Below, one piece after another: positions 1-9,831 of a stretch of 64,000 nucleotides of DNA (positions are counted from its first letter, which is position 1; every line of letters starts with the position of its first letter). The notes below the pieces were generated by a model. That model was not told the DNA's origin. It did no database searches and saw nothing but the letters and a program-made list of their open reading frames with translations. A program made the translations under genes and the position numbers. Location of the stretch: positions 1-64,000 of the forward strand of contig JAIWNI010000067.1 of the NCBI GenBank assembly GCA_025331435.1, read 5' to 3'. The stretch is from Choanephora cucurbitarum. Its lineage: Eukaryota; Mucoromycota; Mucoromycetes; Mucorales; Choanephoraceae.

Positions 1-11
1 ATAATGTCCAG

Positions 12-968
12 CCAAACAGGACTGCACTTTCGGTACAGACGGGGCTCAAGACTAGTCTATTAATTGCTTATCCATCCATATGCTCCTAGGCACAGTCCTG
101 ACAATGCAGCAGCTCAAGACTTAGTCTATTAATTGCTAACTACATTGGGCCGAAGTATGTTGACAGAGAACCTACAAGAGAAGGAAAGTGTACAGTTAGT
201 AGTGCTCCTCTACAATGATCAACCAGGACTATGTAGTTACCTTTGCAAGTGCATGTAGTGTAGAGAGACGCGTGTGACCAAACAGGACTGCACTTTCGGT
301 ACAGACGGGGCTCAAGACTAGTCTATTAATTGCTTATCCATCCATATGCTCCTAGGCACAGTCCTGACAATGCAGCAGCTCAAGACTTAGTCTATTAATT
401 GCTAACTACATTGGGCCGAAGTATGTTGACAGAGAACCTACAAGAGAAGGAAAGTGTACAGTTAGTAGTGCTCCTCTACAATGATCAACCAGGACTATGT
501 AGTTACCTTTGCAAGTGCATGTAGTGTAGAGAGACGCGTGTGACCAAACAGGACTGCACTTTCGGTACAGACGGGGCTCAAGACTAGTCTATTAATTGCT
601 TATCCATCCATATGCTCCTAGGCACAGTCCTGACAATGCAGCAGCTCAAGACTTAGTCTATTAATTGCTAACTACATTGGGCCGAAGTATGTTGACAGAG
701 AACCTACAAGAGAAGGAAAGTGTACAGTTAGTAGTGCTCCTCTACAATGATCAACCAGGACTATGTAGTTACCTTTGCAAGTGCATGTAGTGTAGAGAGA
801 CGCGTGTGACCAAACAGGACTGCACTTTCGGTACAGACGGGGCTCAAGACTAGTCTATTAATTGCTTATCCATCCATATGCTCCTAGGCACAGTCCTGAC
901 AATGCAGCAGCTCAAGACTTAGTCTATTAATTGCTAACTACATTGGGCCGAAGTATGTTGACAGAGAA
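12..968. repeat. Tandem satellite, 266-bp unit, 3.6 copies
   Basis: Four copies begin at 12, 278, 544 and 810, giving an exact 266-bp period. The last copy stops at 968, where the sequence diverges. By eye the copies are identical. Each unit contains an internal diverged duplication: AAGACTAGTCTATTAATTGC and AAGACTTAGTCTATTAATTG. Bases 1-11 do not match the end of a unit, so the left edge of the array lies in the window. No open frame runs through it. The perfect identity suggests recent amplification or homogenisation, or an assembly artefact. Confidence 0.95.
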
Positions 969-1513
969 ACAGAAGAAGTTGGTCAAGTCAATTTTTTGAA
1001 GACTAATATTTTGTCTATAAACTGACGTCAGTTCATTTCAGCCAATGAGATCCAGGAGATTGTTTTTGCAAGACAAAAAATTAGTTAAGGTGGTTGAGTG
1101 TCAACCACAAACTGCGGCGTTATATACTGTCTCTCTTAAACAGTGTGACTCGTGATAGAAAAAAGTATTAAGAATGATACTTGATTCTTTTTCTTTTTAT
1201 ATTTATGTGTTTCAAATGACATACAACATGTTTTAGTGTAAAAGAGCTTATAAATTCTTTCATGAATACTGATTTCTGTGTGTATAATAATTTCTTTTTC
1301 CTTCGTCTATAATTCTACATCGATTCAAAAGATAAGTCAATCAGAGTACCTAAGACGCCAAAAGAGATTTTTAAATCAGGTCGTTTTTTGAAATTTTTGA
1401 TCGCTTATACTATCTATGACTTTCCAAATTTGGAAAAGGAGTTACATTATTAATTTTGACAAGACGCGATCACTAATTATGCTTAAATAAACCTTTCTTT
1501 TCATGAGAGTTTA
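969..1513. other. AT-rich spacer after the satellite
   Basis: No gene is seen. It contains GGCGTTATATACT (about 1117-1129), which is the reverse complement of part of the hairpin at 2277-2289. This may be the far end of the element that carries the EEP relic, or chance. Confidence 0.4.
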
Positions 1514-2154
1514 GTGCAAATACTATATCACGATATCCAGAGCCTATCCGCACATAAGGACCAAATTTCAGTAGATAACTGCTATCAACAAAGCGATGTT
1601 CTCTTGTTCAGTGAGACGTGGACTAATAGTCAAGATCTGATAGAAGTACCATCTTTTGTGCCAATAGCAAGAGCAAACTGTCCTCGAAACAGACGATTTG
1701 CTTTGGAACATGTTGCCTTGTTAAAGCCGTTCTAACCAGCGAAGTTACAAGAAACAATTCAGTGGTTATAGAAGTGAATAGAAAAGCTGTAATAGCAGTA
1801 TCACACTTTGTTTACTGAGAGTCATTGATTCTATGACTCTATGCAGCTCCAAGGACAAGCGCTGATAAACTAATAGAGACTTTGACGCCTATCTTAAGTT
1901 CAGGCTTTAGCAGATGTTTAATAGTTGGTGATTTTAACATCAGCTTCTTGCAAGCATCAAGAAGAGCAGAGAGAATGAGAAACTTCTTCTCTTCATTTGG
2001 ACTAGCATCTAGAACGATGGACAAGCCATCAACTATCTACAACACAAAAATTGACGAAGTTTTCTCAAACTTTAAGTTAGAAAACACGGGGTATTATGTG
2101 AGCTTGACTCCATCACCACACTACCCTATTTACATTCAGTGCACACAATCTTAG
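1514..2154 (+). pseudogene. Decayed endonuclease/exonuclease/phosphatase (EEP) domain of a transposable element
   Basis: Two frame-shifted blocks together read as an EEP-type endonuclease. The first block (1514-1735) has the LLFSETW motif with the catalytic Glu. The second (1882-2154) has IVGDFNIS with the Asp-x-Asn motif, then a KIDEVFSN stretch and a terminal SPHYPIY where the family usually has Ser-Asp-His. The connecting stretch around 1705-1880 carries frameshifts and stops, so this is a relic. In Mucorales such domains occur at the C-terminus of Helitron/Helentron-type helicases and in LINEs. The hairpin 100 bp downstream favours a Helentron-like source, but no helicase is present to prove it. 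Confidence 0.7.
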
Positions 2155-2254
2155 CAATAAAACCTTCGACAGCTTGTCTTTTTTCTTTTAATTTTTATTT
2201 AAATATTTCAAACACCGAAAACTGGGACAGACAGACAGACAGAACGTTTTCAAT

Positions 2255-2290
2255 AGGCGTTTTTCAAACTCAGTTGAGTATATAACGCCT
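2255..2290 (+). repeat. Terminal-type hairpin, copy 1
   Basis: Outer arms AGGCGTT (2255-2261) and AACGCCT (2284-2290) enclose an inner palindrome ACTCAGTTGAGT. Nearly the same 50-bp sequence recurs at 44104-44153, including the leading AGACAGAACGTTT. Helitron-like elements end in such hairpins. Here it lies just downstream of the EEP relic on the same strand, as the 3' end of a Helentron would. Confidence 0.7.
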
Positions 2291-3293
2291 AAAAATGGGA
2301 AGCACTAAAGTAGAGTTGCAAAATCGAAGTTGCCACCCTCCTGCTCTGCTTTCTAATGACCATGTAGTTACTACTCAACACTCTCAAGTACATAGAAAAT
2401 AACAAAAAAAAAGTCTTGAAAATGATATCAATTTTTTTACGGTATCCTATTTGAAAGTACATTAACAGTAGGCTGGATTTTCTTTGTTCCTGATCACTAA
2501 TCTTAGTTTGAAAGGCATGCTGGCAACGAGACGGTATCAGATAACTGTCTTAATTTCACCCCAAATGTTACCCCACTGTACACTGTTATTTACTTTGATT
2601 TGATTAAGTCACAAAATGACCATACTGCAACGCCGACTTCTCAAGCTCAGACCATTCCCTTGATCTAGTCAAATGGTTGACTGAAATATAAACATGCATG
2701 CAATCTATGACCTACGACGTTTTATAACTTTTCTTCTTTTCCTCAACTTTTCTTTATTTCTTATGACATTCTTACTATTTTACATTTCACATCGTAAACC
2801 AACAACCACAATTGGTATGATTATATTACATGTTTTTTTTAAAAAAAATTCATTAACACAATAAACAATTGGTTTTTATTTTAAGGCAGAAGCTTAATCC
2901 GTCACAAAACAACTTGCAGAAGGCTCCTTATTTCTTGGATATATGCGAGATGAAACATGCTAAAAAAATAATGCAATGTTCTATTTTGCTTCAATCAAGC
3001 AATCATTCTGTCTCAATCGACAAAAGCACCTGCTTCTAATAATCTGGAAACATAGTATTTGAACAGCTGTAGAGCTTGCAAGAAACTGCGCTGCTTTCCT
3101 TCTCTTCTTGTTCTCTTATTTTTTATTTACATTACATGAAGCATTTGAAACGTCAATGAAAACAAAGTTGGCAGATTATAAGAGATGTTTTTGTAGCACA
3201 AACATTAAGCATATGATTACATAAGTATTGCATGGTCTGAGATCCAAGGAAATGGTCTTGGGAGACAGGCTTTATACTGTGCAACATTAAATA
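2291..3293. other. Gene-free AT-rich stretch
   Basis: I see no gene, RNA or clear repeat here, only AT-rich sequence with homopolymer runs. Confidence 0.4.
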
Positions 3294-4185
3294 GTGTCTT
3301 GCGATTTAATTGAAATCTTGAACAACTTGAGCGATCATTGTAATAAGAAGACGTTCAAGGATGATGCTGTTGCTGAAGAGTTCAAGTCGTGTGTTTCAGA
3401 TTTGATTAATCTCACTGGCTTCACAAAGTATTCAGAAAAATTGAACAAGATCAACGGGATAAGAGTTCAAAAAGCAAAAGTTGGATTTTTCTCTCTCTGA
3501 TGATATTAAGCAAGATGATGTTGTATCGACCTACAACCCAAAGAGTGATGGCTAATGCGGTTTTAGAGCAGCAGCATATTTAATATATGGAGATGAAGAA
3601 CAATTCACAAAGGTAAAAGAAGCTATGATCTCAGTGATGTCAAAAGAGTTCAAAAATGGCATGTCCTATGAAGACTTTTACCGAAGCTCAATTGGAATGA
3701 CCGCAGATGAAGTAAAAATGGTTATCACATGTGGTATTGACTTGAACAAGAAAGAAGATGAAGTGACTGGATATGATCGCCATAAAAAAGCAAGAACAGC
3801 TGGCATGTCTTTTTGGTTTGACAGCATTGATTGCATGCAAGTACTTGCAGATGCATACGGTCGTCCTGTCTGTTATCATCCAGACTCTGCCAGCAAAAGC
3901 CAATTGGATGTAGCCTTGACATACTTTCCCTTAGTCTTGCCCAAGAGGCTAGATCAAAAGCCGGTGCCTCTGCATCTCCAGTACATAGGTGACATTCATT
4001 GGGGAGCTGTAAAACTCAAGAACTCCAGCAGCAACCTTCCTCCTGCAAGTAGAGTTTACTTTAACTCTCATCCTGACAATATAAAAAATTATAACTTGTA
4101 TTGGAACAAATGGGAACAGTTCCCCAAAGAAAAAGCAGAGAAAAAGAATCAAAAATTACTTCAAGACATCATATCAATAGAATAA
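3294..4185 (+). pseudogene. OTU-like cysteine protease relic
   Basis: Two frames read together as an OTU (ovarian tumour) cysteine protease-like protein. Block 1 runs 3294-3500. A frameshift in the CT-run near 3490-3498 moves into the frame that continues to 4185. Just after it the expected catalytic motif D-G-N-C-x-F-R-A is visible as SDG-stop-CGFRAAAY: TAA replaces the Asn codon beside the nucleophile Cys. A 186-codon open frame follows (3625-4185) with a late H-W segment (IGDIHWGAV) suited to the catalytic His. OTU domains travel with Helentron and Mutator-type elements, so this is probably transposon cargo, but no transposase is attached. Confidence 0.65.
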
Positions 4186-4247
4186 CTAAACTTATATTCA
4201 TAACATTCTTACTAGAACAGCTCTAATATACACTTGAAATAAAGGTA

Positions 4248-4352
4248 GTGGTATATAAGGGTAGTGGTATATAAAGCTTATATAATATTTTGAAACTCAG
4301 GTATGGATCGGGTGCGTCGTGGTATATAAGAATTTAGGGTCGTGGTATATAA
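4248..4352 (+). repeat. Four copies of GTGGTATATAA
   Basis: The 11-mer GTGGTATATAA occurs at 4248, 4264, 4319 and 4342, the last two inside a longer repeat GTCGTGGTATATAA. The cluster lies 60-170 bp past the OTU relic and may be the subterminal repeat of its parent element. Confidence 0.7.
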
Positions 4353-4762
4353 CTTTTCCCAACAGAAAACTCCTGTAGTAGTCAGACAGGCAATGTTCCA
4401 GTGGTATTATAGCTTGGTAATACCAATTTCCTGCAAGTGCTTAATACATACTTCTAACTTGTCATTAATGCGAGGGCCATGATCTTGCTTCTTTTAATGG
4501 AAAGTACAAAGAGGCTATCAACAATTTCATGAGCAAGAAAACAACGAATTCTAGGGCTTTACTTGACAAAATGTCCATCAAGTTGCTCGAGAATTATGAT
4601 TCGTTGTTACCTGAAGAAAGACACGTGTTGAAGTAAGTTGTGAAGACAATAAGCCAAAGAGCCATAATGAATTAACATAAACAAAAAAACAAAAAATAAG
4701 GCTGAGCCTTTCATATGTTGTTGACTTGATTGATGGGAGTGAAAAGGTTTATAAGAGATATA

Positions 4763-5440
4763 CAGTATGAACCGAAATAAGCTGCGGATTTACAAACTCC
4801 GCGATTTGAACACGTAACCCATTGTTGTTCTTTGTTAGTCTTTTCATCACTCTTTTCTTAATAAACATACGAAAATAAGCACTTCGACAGTTGTTCCCGC
4901 ATCCAAAGAAGCTATCAAGCATCTTTCCGAATATAGTTATGGTAGTTGAGCTGGCACTTTTATGTATCAAAACAACATTGCTCAGATCGCCAGAGATCAT
5001 GACCTCAACATCGTCATTTTTGAGTTCTGGCAAGAAGGTCTCTTTGACCACTTTTCGAGTAGCCGTGGGTCGTATGAACTTCAAATCATGTGCCGCAACA
5101 ATAAAGCCAGCTCTGAAGCCCAGACATAAAGACTCACGTTTGGCTTGGGTTCTGTGATGGTATGGGGATGCTTTCATGCAAATGATGTTGGCCCTCTTGT
5201 GGTACAATATGGATCAATTGATCGAAAAGTATTTGTTCAATGTTTGGTTGATTGTTGCCTTCCTTGGATTGAAAAAGAGTCTGGGGAGACCAATATTGAC
5301 TACATATTGTAGGAAGACAATGCTCCATGCCATGTAGGAGCATACTCTAGGTGTTTCAAGATGAAGACCATGACGAACATCCTTTATGGTGTAAGGTGCT
5401 TATTAAATTTAAAATCCGCAACTTATTTCCGTTCACACTG
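4763..5440 (+). mobile_element. Shrunken Tc1/mariner-like transposon
   Basis: Inverted terminal repeats of about 30 bp are visible: left starts CAGTATGAACCGAAATAAGC (4763), right is the complement, CAGTGTGAACGGAAATAAGT read inward from 5440. Each end abuts TA (4761-4762, 5441-5442), the target duplicated by this superfamily. Inside, about 5040-5400 (+) is a decayed transposase piece with SVMVWGCF and EDNAPCHVG, the latter with the second catalytic Asp; its preceding Gln codon reads TAG and another stop lies upstream. At 678 bp it is much shorter than an autonomous element, so it is internally deleted. Confidence 0.85.
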
Positions 5441-5695
5441 TATAAAAAGTGATCTTTTTTGGAAGAACCTGAGCGTGAAGAAAGAAGAAATCCTGGATGA
5501 CAGCGAAGATAGCAAAATCGAAGAATATGCCAAGGACATTGTGGAGGTAATAGAGATTATTACTGTCGTTAAATAGGAAGCTAATTATTATAACTATTAT
5601 TCCAGGCATGTAACAAAGATGTGGATGAAGCATTGGTCCTTGTGTTAGAAAAGAAGGTCGAGCTGATCAAGAAGAAGAAGAAAAACACCACTGAA

Positions 5696-5867
5696 TACAG
5701 TCATCCCCCGATTTAGGGAACAGTCTTGGTTCCCTCGACACCGTTCCCTATTTCTCATAGCAATAGCAGGGATTTTTAGCGTTAAACGAACTTCGGTTCC
5801 CTCAAGACCGTTCCCTAAATCAAAATCGTTCCTTATATTTCGTTCCCTAAATCGGGGGATGACTGTA
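5696..5867. mobile_element. Mariner-type MITE (168 bp plus TA duplication)
   Basis: A perfect 24-bp terminal inverted repeat starts CAGTCATCCCCCGATTTAGG at 5698-5721 and is mirrored at 5842-5865. TA flanks both ends (5696-5697, 5866-5867). The interior repeats GGTTCCCTC...ACCGTTCCC twice. It has no coding capacity. It lies within an exon of the surrounding lineage-specific gene, between codons for Glu and Gln once removed. Confidence 0.9.
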
Positions 5868-6774
5868 CCAAGTATTAATGGCTTTTAATTATCTGTAAGT
5901 AATTTTATTTTTTCTTAAACACATACTTATGCTTTTGACTAGACTTGATAATGCTGATTCGTGGCTGTCTTCTTTCAAGCACTTTGAGGCTGAGTTAGTA
6001 TCAAGGCTAAATGATCTGTTGAAAATCTTCTTCTCAAACACAGCAATCATCACTAAAATGTCAGTCATTCTTAATCACTTATCGAAACAGAAAGCACCTC
6101 TTTAACTAAGGTATTTTTTATTAGTGGAGAGACAACATCAGCTTCAACAAAGCAATCAAGGAATTCCAATGAATTCAATTTCTCAAAAAGCAGCTCAAGC
6201 AACTTCTTCATTTCCGGCTCAGCATCAGCATCAACAAGCAAATCAATCGCTGGAAGGAAGATTGATATTTTGATAAAATCAAAAGATATTGAATTGTCTT
6301 GCTGCGAGTTTAAAGCTTCTGCCTCCAAATGCTTAACTTCGTATCAGCGTAGTAAGAATCTGAGATTAAATCAAGAGATTAAAGAAGGCCTAAAGAAAGT
6401 AAATGTCAATACCCAAGTCATTGGTTTAAATTGGGAAGGTAATATAAGTCAATAAAGGTCTGCAAAGCGTAACTCACTCCTTTTTTTTTTTTTTAGGAAA
6501 ATACGGGTATCTTTTTGGCTTGACTGAGTAAAATGGTGTGTATGTTGGTTACCATTTATGCAACCTTATATTTCCAGCAGCTATCAAGTCTGTTGATCGT
6601 CATTTTGTATCAACGTTAAAACACATTGCTTCGTGGAAGGTAATCCAAGTATAATAATAACATTTTTGCTTCTCTTATGCTTACCATCCACAATAGAACT
6701 TTCTTGTTGATTTGAACGCTAAAGCTGTAAATAGCAGATGCTTCTCAGTCACTACGAACCTGATTACCCGTTGA

Positions 6775-7189
6775 CATGCCATACCCCCATCTATACCCCT
6801 AATAAACGTCAGCGTACTTCTGAATGAGGTGGCTTAATTTGTTTTCTATTAGATTTAAGCACACCATTTCTAGAGCACAAAAAAAAATCCAAATCAAAGC
6901 ATCAACTGTTATATAATCAAAAGGTGTAATATTTTGAGACTTCAATTAGGGATGTAAACTCAGCAGGAGGCTGTAATAATATGATATAAGTATAAGATAA
7001 AAAACTACTATATCATATTATCACAGTATTCATAAGGACTCCACTAATCAATACTTTCTTTTTACTGATAGAGTAACTACTAAGAGCTTTATAGTAAGAG
7101 TATTCATTTTCTTGATTTGTCAGTGATACAAATTGTTGTCGGGTTTTTAATGGCTTGTGTGCGTGAGAGGTACTACAAAAGGTTAAGAC
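6775..7189. other. Gene-free spacer
   Basis: No coding or RNA feature is seen. Confidence 0.4.
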
Positions 7190-7812
7190 ATGGCTTCGCC
7201 TTTTCCGACTGATATTCCTACCTATCTCCCTTCTATGCCAGACTGGTTGATTGAGGTTGACCGTGGGGGCCTAACAGCTGTCTTTGATGTTACTTTGGGT
7301 CAGTACGCCGGTGGTGGGCAAAGGATAGGCAAGTGATCCCTACACGGATCCCGTTTTTGGTTCCTGCCCCTCTCAGACTTCCATCCACTAGCTGGAAGCT
7401 GTTTTGGCAACTACCCCTCCTACCAGCAGCCTTCGCACCTTGGTGGCGTCTTTTACATGATTGTGTAGCCAATGCTTCCAAGCTTCACAGCTGGAGGGTA
7501 TCCTGGGTCACCACACCTTTGTGTCCGCTTGGCTGTCTCTTCCCTGAGACCGTTTTTCATCTTTTCGTTGAGTGCCCCTTTAAGTGTTAATATTGGACTC
7601 GGGTACTTGCCTTCTCCAACTTGAGGGAGGTTTTCCCTACAGCTCTTTCTGTCTGGACTGCTCTTCTTAGCCTCAAAAATGATTCCAACGAGACTCTCCC
7701 TGTCTCTACTCTATTGATATTGGGTACAGACTTGCAGGCCCTGTGGCGTTATCATTTTCGCTGTGTCTTTGATCAGGAACAATGGGGCAGCTTTTCAAAA
7801 CTTTCTCAGTAG
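7190..7812 (+). pseudogene. LINE (non-LTR retrotransposon) 3' end with zinc-binding RT domain
   Basis: The block 7333-7812 reads in one frame as the C-terminus of a LINE polymerase: WWRLLHDCVA, then PLCPLGCLFPETVFHLFVEC with the Cys/His spacing of the reverse-transcriptase zinc-binding domain (zf-RVT), then YWTRVLAFSNLREVF. A TAA at about 7588-7590 interrupts it after Cys. The upstream piece 7190-7330 is in another frame and ends in TGA. It is a 5'-truncated, mutated copy, the usual state of a LINE insertion. AT-rich tail sequence follows. Confidence 0.75.
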
Positions 7813-8578
7813 TCATAGATTTTTGACGGATTAACTTCCCTTTTATTTATATTCCGTAGCTGATTTTCAAATAAGTGCAAAAATAAAAACAAAAGGTAAA
7901 GACAAATAAAGTCGATTAGAATCAGAACGGCCAAATAGACAGATATGAATCTGATCCGCTTTTATTTCAAATATGCTCTTTCTATTTATAATTTTTATAA
8001 TGACTGAGTAACAGTCCTTGATTAGACTGAGTGGCATGGATAATAGCTTATTTTGGTGTAATGGACAAAGAGTAAGTACCTCTTGTGTGTAAGCCATAAT
8101 TTACTATTTATGCTTCGATCCAAGTGTCCTTTATGAACTATACTCTCTACCCTCCCCTTCCCCCTTCTTTTTTGGTTGGTTTCACCATGATTATTGATAT
8201 ATTGCCTAGAAGAAAAAAAGGTAGAGAAATCTCATTTGACTTTGAATATTATGTTAATTGAACAAGATCTATCGTTTCAATGACCACTTATTATTAGAAA
8301 AATGAGGCGATAGGCCTAGATCAAGTTAAGCGTGAATTAACTGGCTCTTTGTGAGGGATTCCTGTTTGAGTTACTGATATCAACGGCTAGCCATGGTAAG
8401 CGACGCATTCTTACCAAAACAAATTGTTTGAGTTTTGATGGCTGAGATTGTCTGCTGCATCTATTATAGATCCATTGTTCAGCTTAAGAATAATTCATAA
8501 GACTAAAAATCTAAAGAAAGTTTTACGTGTATGTATATAGGTTTATTACATCGAATGAAGACACAACTCAATTCAAGC
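7813..8578. other. Spacer downstream of LINE and TMEM128-like gene
   Basis: AT-rich sequence holding the LINE tail and the 3' flank of the following minus-strand gene. Nothing else is seen. Confidence 0.4.
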
Positions 8579-9055
8579 TCATAGAAAGGCTGTGGATATA
8601 ATCAACACAGTAACCGCAAACACAAAGAAAGCAATGATAGTGAAAGGTGTCAGAAGACCATACAGAGGCCAGAGTGATACATTGAAGGCTATAAATGCCA
8701 TGACTGTACTTAGACTAGCTATTTGAATATAATTGCGTGTTGTTGGGTTCTGCTGCCAATTCTTGTATTCAACTCCTTTGATCTGTAATATAAGAAATAC
8801 ACTACACATAGTCAAGACAGATACACAACCCAAGTAGAAGACGAAGCCACTTGTTTGTTGCTGTCAGTAAACTAGGATGATAGACATATGTTTGTATTAC
8901 CGATGTTCACTGAAAGTAGAGTCAGACAGAGTGGAAGCATAATACAATATAGCAAACGAGATGGCGAGTTGAGGCAAGACAGAGACAATTTCTTGAATAG
9001 GATGCTTATTTCTTCGTCTAACTTTAGTTTTACGAATTGGTACACGACTAGACAT
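8579..9055 (-). CDS. TMEM128-like four-pass membrane protein
   Basis: Two exons on the minus strand, 9055-8901 and 8849-8579, with a 51-bp intron (GTAATA...ACAAG), make a 141-residue protein. A basic N-terminus (SSRVPIRKTKVRRRNK) precedes four hydrophobic segments at about residues 25-45, 55-75, 90-110 and 115-138. The last pair contains FNVSLWPLYGLLTPF, which resembles the FNIALW...FFTP stretch of the TMEM128 family, ER-associated proteins of poorly known function. The spliced length is a multiple of three and ends in TGA. The acceptor AAG was chosen because it keeps the frame into GFVFYLGC. It is divergent from SEN1, with 776 bp between the starts. Function is not inferable beyond membrane location. 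Confidence 0.75.
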
Positions 9056-9831
9056 TATTCAAGCTGGCGTAAGAAAGAAACAAATTAAAAGAGAGAGAAA
9101 AGAGAAAAGCTGTTTATAGTGTGACAGATGAGTGTAGAAGTCGAATTCGGAGACTAAAATGTATGACCAACTCTTATTTCATCAAAGCATACTATTGTAT
9201 TCAAATAAATGGTTGAGTATGTTTTCTCTCTCTCTTTGTAGCATATTTATGTCTCATGCCTGAACAGAAAATGCAATAACTTATTATCTTTATCTGACTT
9301 ACTATAAAGAGATGTTGATAGTTACTAAAGAAAAAACTCTGGCACAACCACTCATACTTTGATGGTTCAGATGACTCCCAGACATAATCCCAACACTTCG
9401 TTTGAACACATTGTATCTGTATAGTCAATCTCGATATCAAAGACAACTTGGAATAGCGCGTGAGTCTCAAAAGATAAGAGCAACGAAAAAAGAGTACTGA
9501 GATAGTTGGCTCGATGAACCGAGAAATGCCTGCACACATACGCGAGATAAAAGTGTGTGTCGCGCATATAAGACTTTCATCAAACAGAAACCTACGATTT
9601 GAGTTTTTTTTCCTGGTCTATCGACTAAGAACTTGCATAACAATTATCTATCTAATTCTTGGGATTAAAGTCTTTGTTGAAGCTTAGAGTTTAACTTTAG
9701 ACTTGAACCTGTCGTTAATTTTGCATTGTAAAAAGAAAAAATTCTGCGCCTGAGCTTTAAATTGCTTCACTTTTTTTTCACTGTCATTTTTTTGTTTAAT
9801 TTTTTTCTTATACAACTATCTGCTTTCGATA
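9056..9831. promoter_or_regulatory. Divergent intergenic region between TMEM128-like gene and SEN1
   Basis: This 776-bp gap should hold both promoters and the SEN1 leader. The last 100 bp are T-rich (9765-9830), a pattern seen upstream of other starts in this window. A minus-strand open frame at about 9367-9567 has no recognisable domain and I do not call it. Confidence 0.45.

Larger units (their letters stand above)
4470..6774 (+). pseudogene. Lineage-specific multi-exon gene interrupted by two DNA transposons
   Basis: Exon-like blocks join in phase across canonical introns. Visible joints are donor GTAAGT near 4633 to acceptor AG just before GCTGAGCC (about 4700), GTAATA/TTCCAG at about 5547-5609, GTAAGT/GACTAG at about 5894-5943, and GTAATA/TTTTAG at about 6440-6496. 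The C-terminal half has GRKIDIL, then IELSCCEFK about 13 residues on, a spacing like the D...E-x-K of PD-(D/E)XK nucleases, followed by a W-E-G-K-Y-G-Y-L-F block. A Tc1-like element (4763-5440) and a MITE (5698-5865) sit inside exons at TA sites; removing each with one TA restores the reading frame. An in-frame TAA at 6529-6531 indicates a dead copy. I recall similar multi-copy proteins of unknown function in Mucorales; the nuclease idea is inference. The 5' end is unresolved. Confidence 0.55.

Noticed and set aside
12..968. CRISPR-like array
   Set aside because: Units are contiguous 266-bp tandem copies without spacers, in a eukaryotic genome.
1117..2289. Terminal inverted repeat pair around the EEP relic
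   Set aside because: Only 13 bp match (GGCGTTATATACT) in AT-rich DNA and no target duplication is visible; kept only as a remark.
4749..5207. 152-codon minus-strand open frame
   Set aside because: It lies antisense to the decayed Tc1-like transposase, whose plus-strand motifs (SVMVWGCF, EDNAPCHVG) are convincing; the minus frame has no domain.
9201..9567. Overlapping minus-strand open frames of 112 and 66 codons
   Set aside because: No recognisable domain and position in the divergent promoter region of two real genes; no splice structure supports them.
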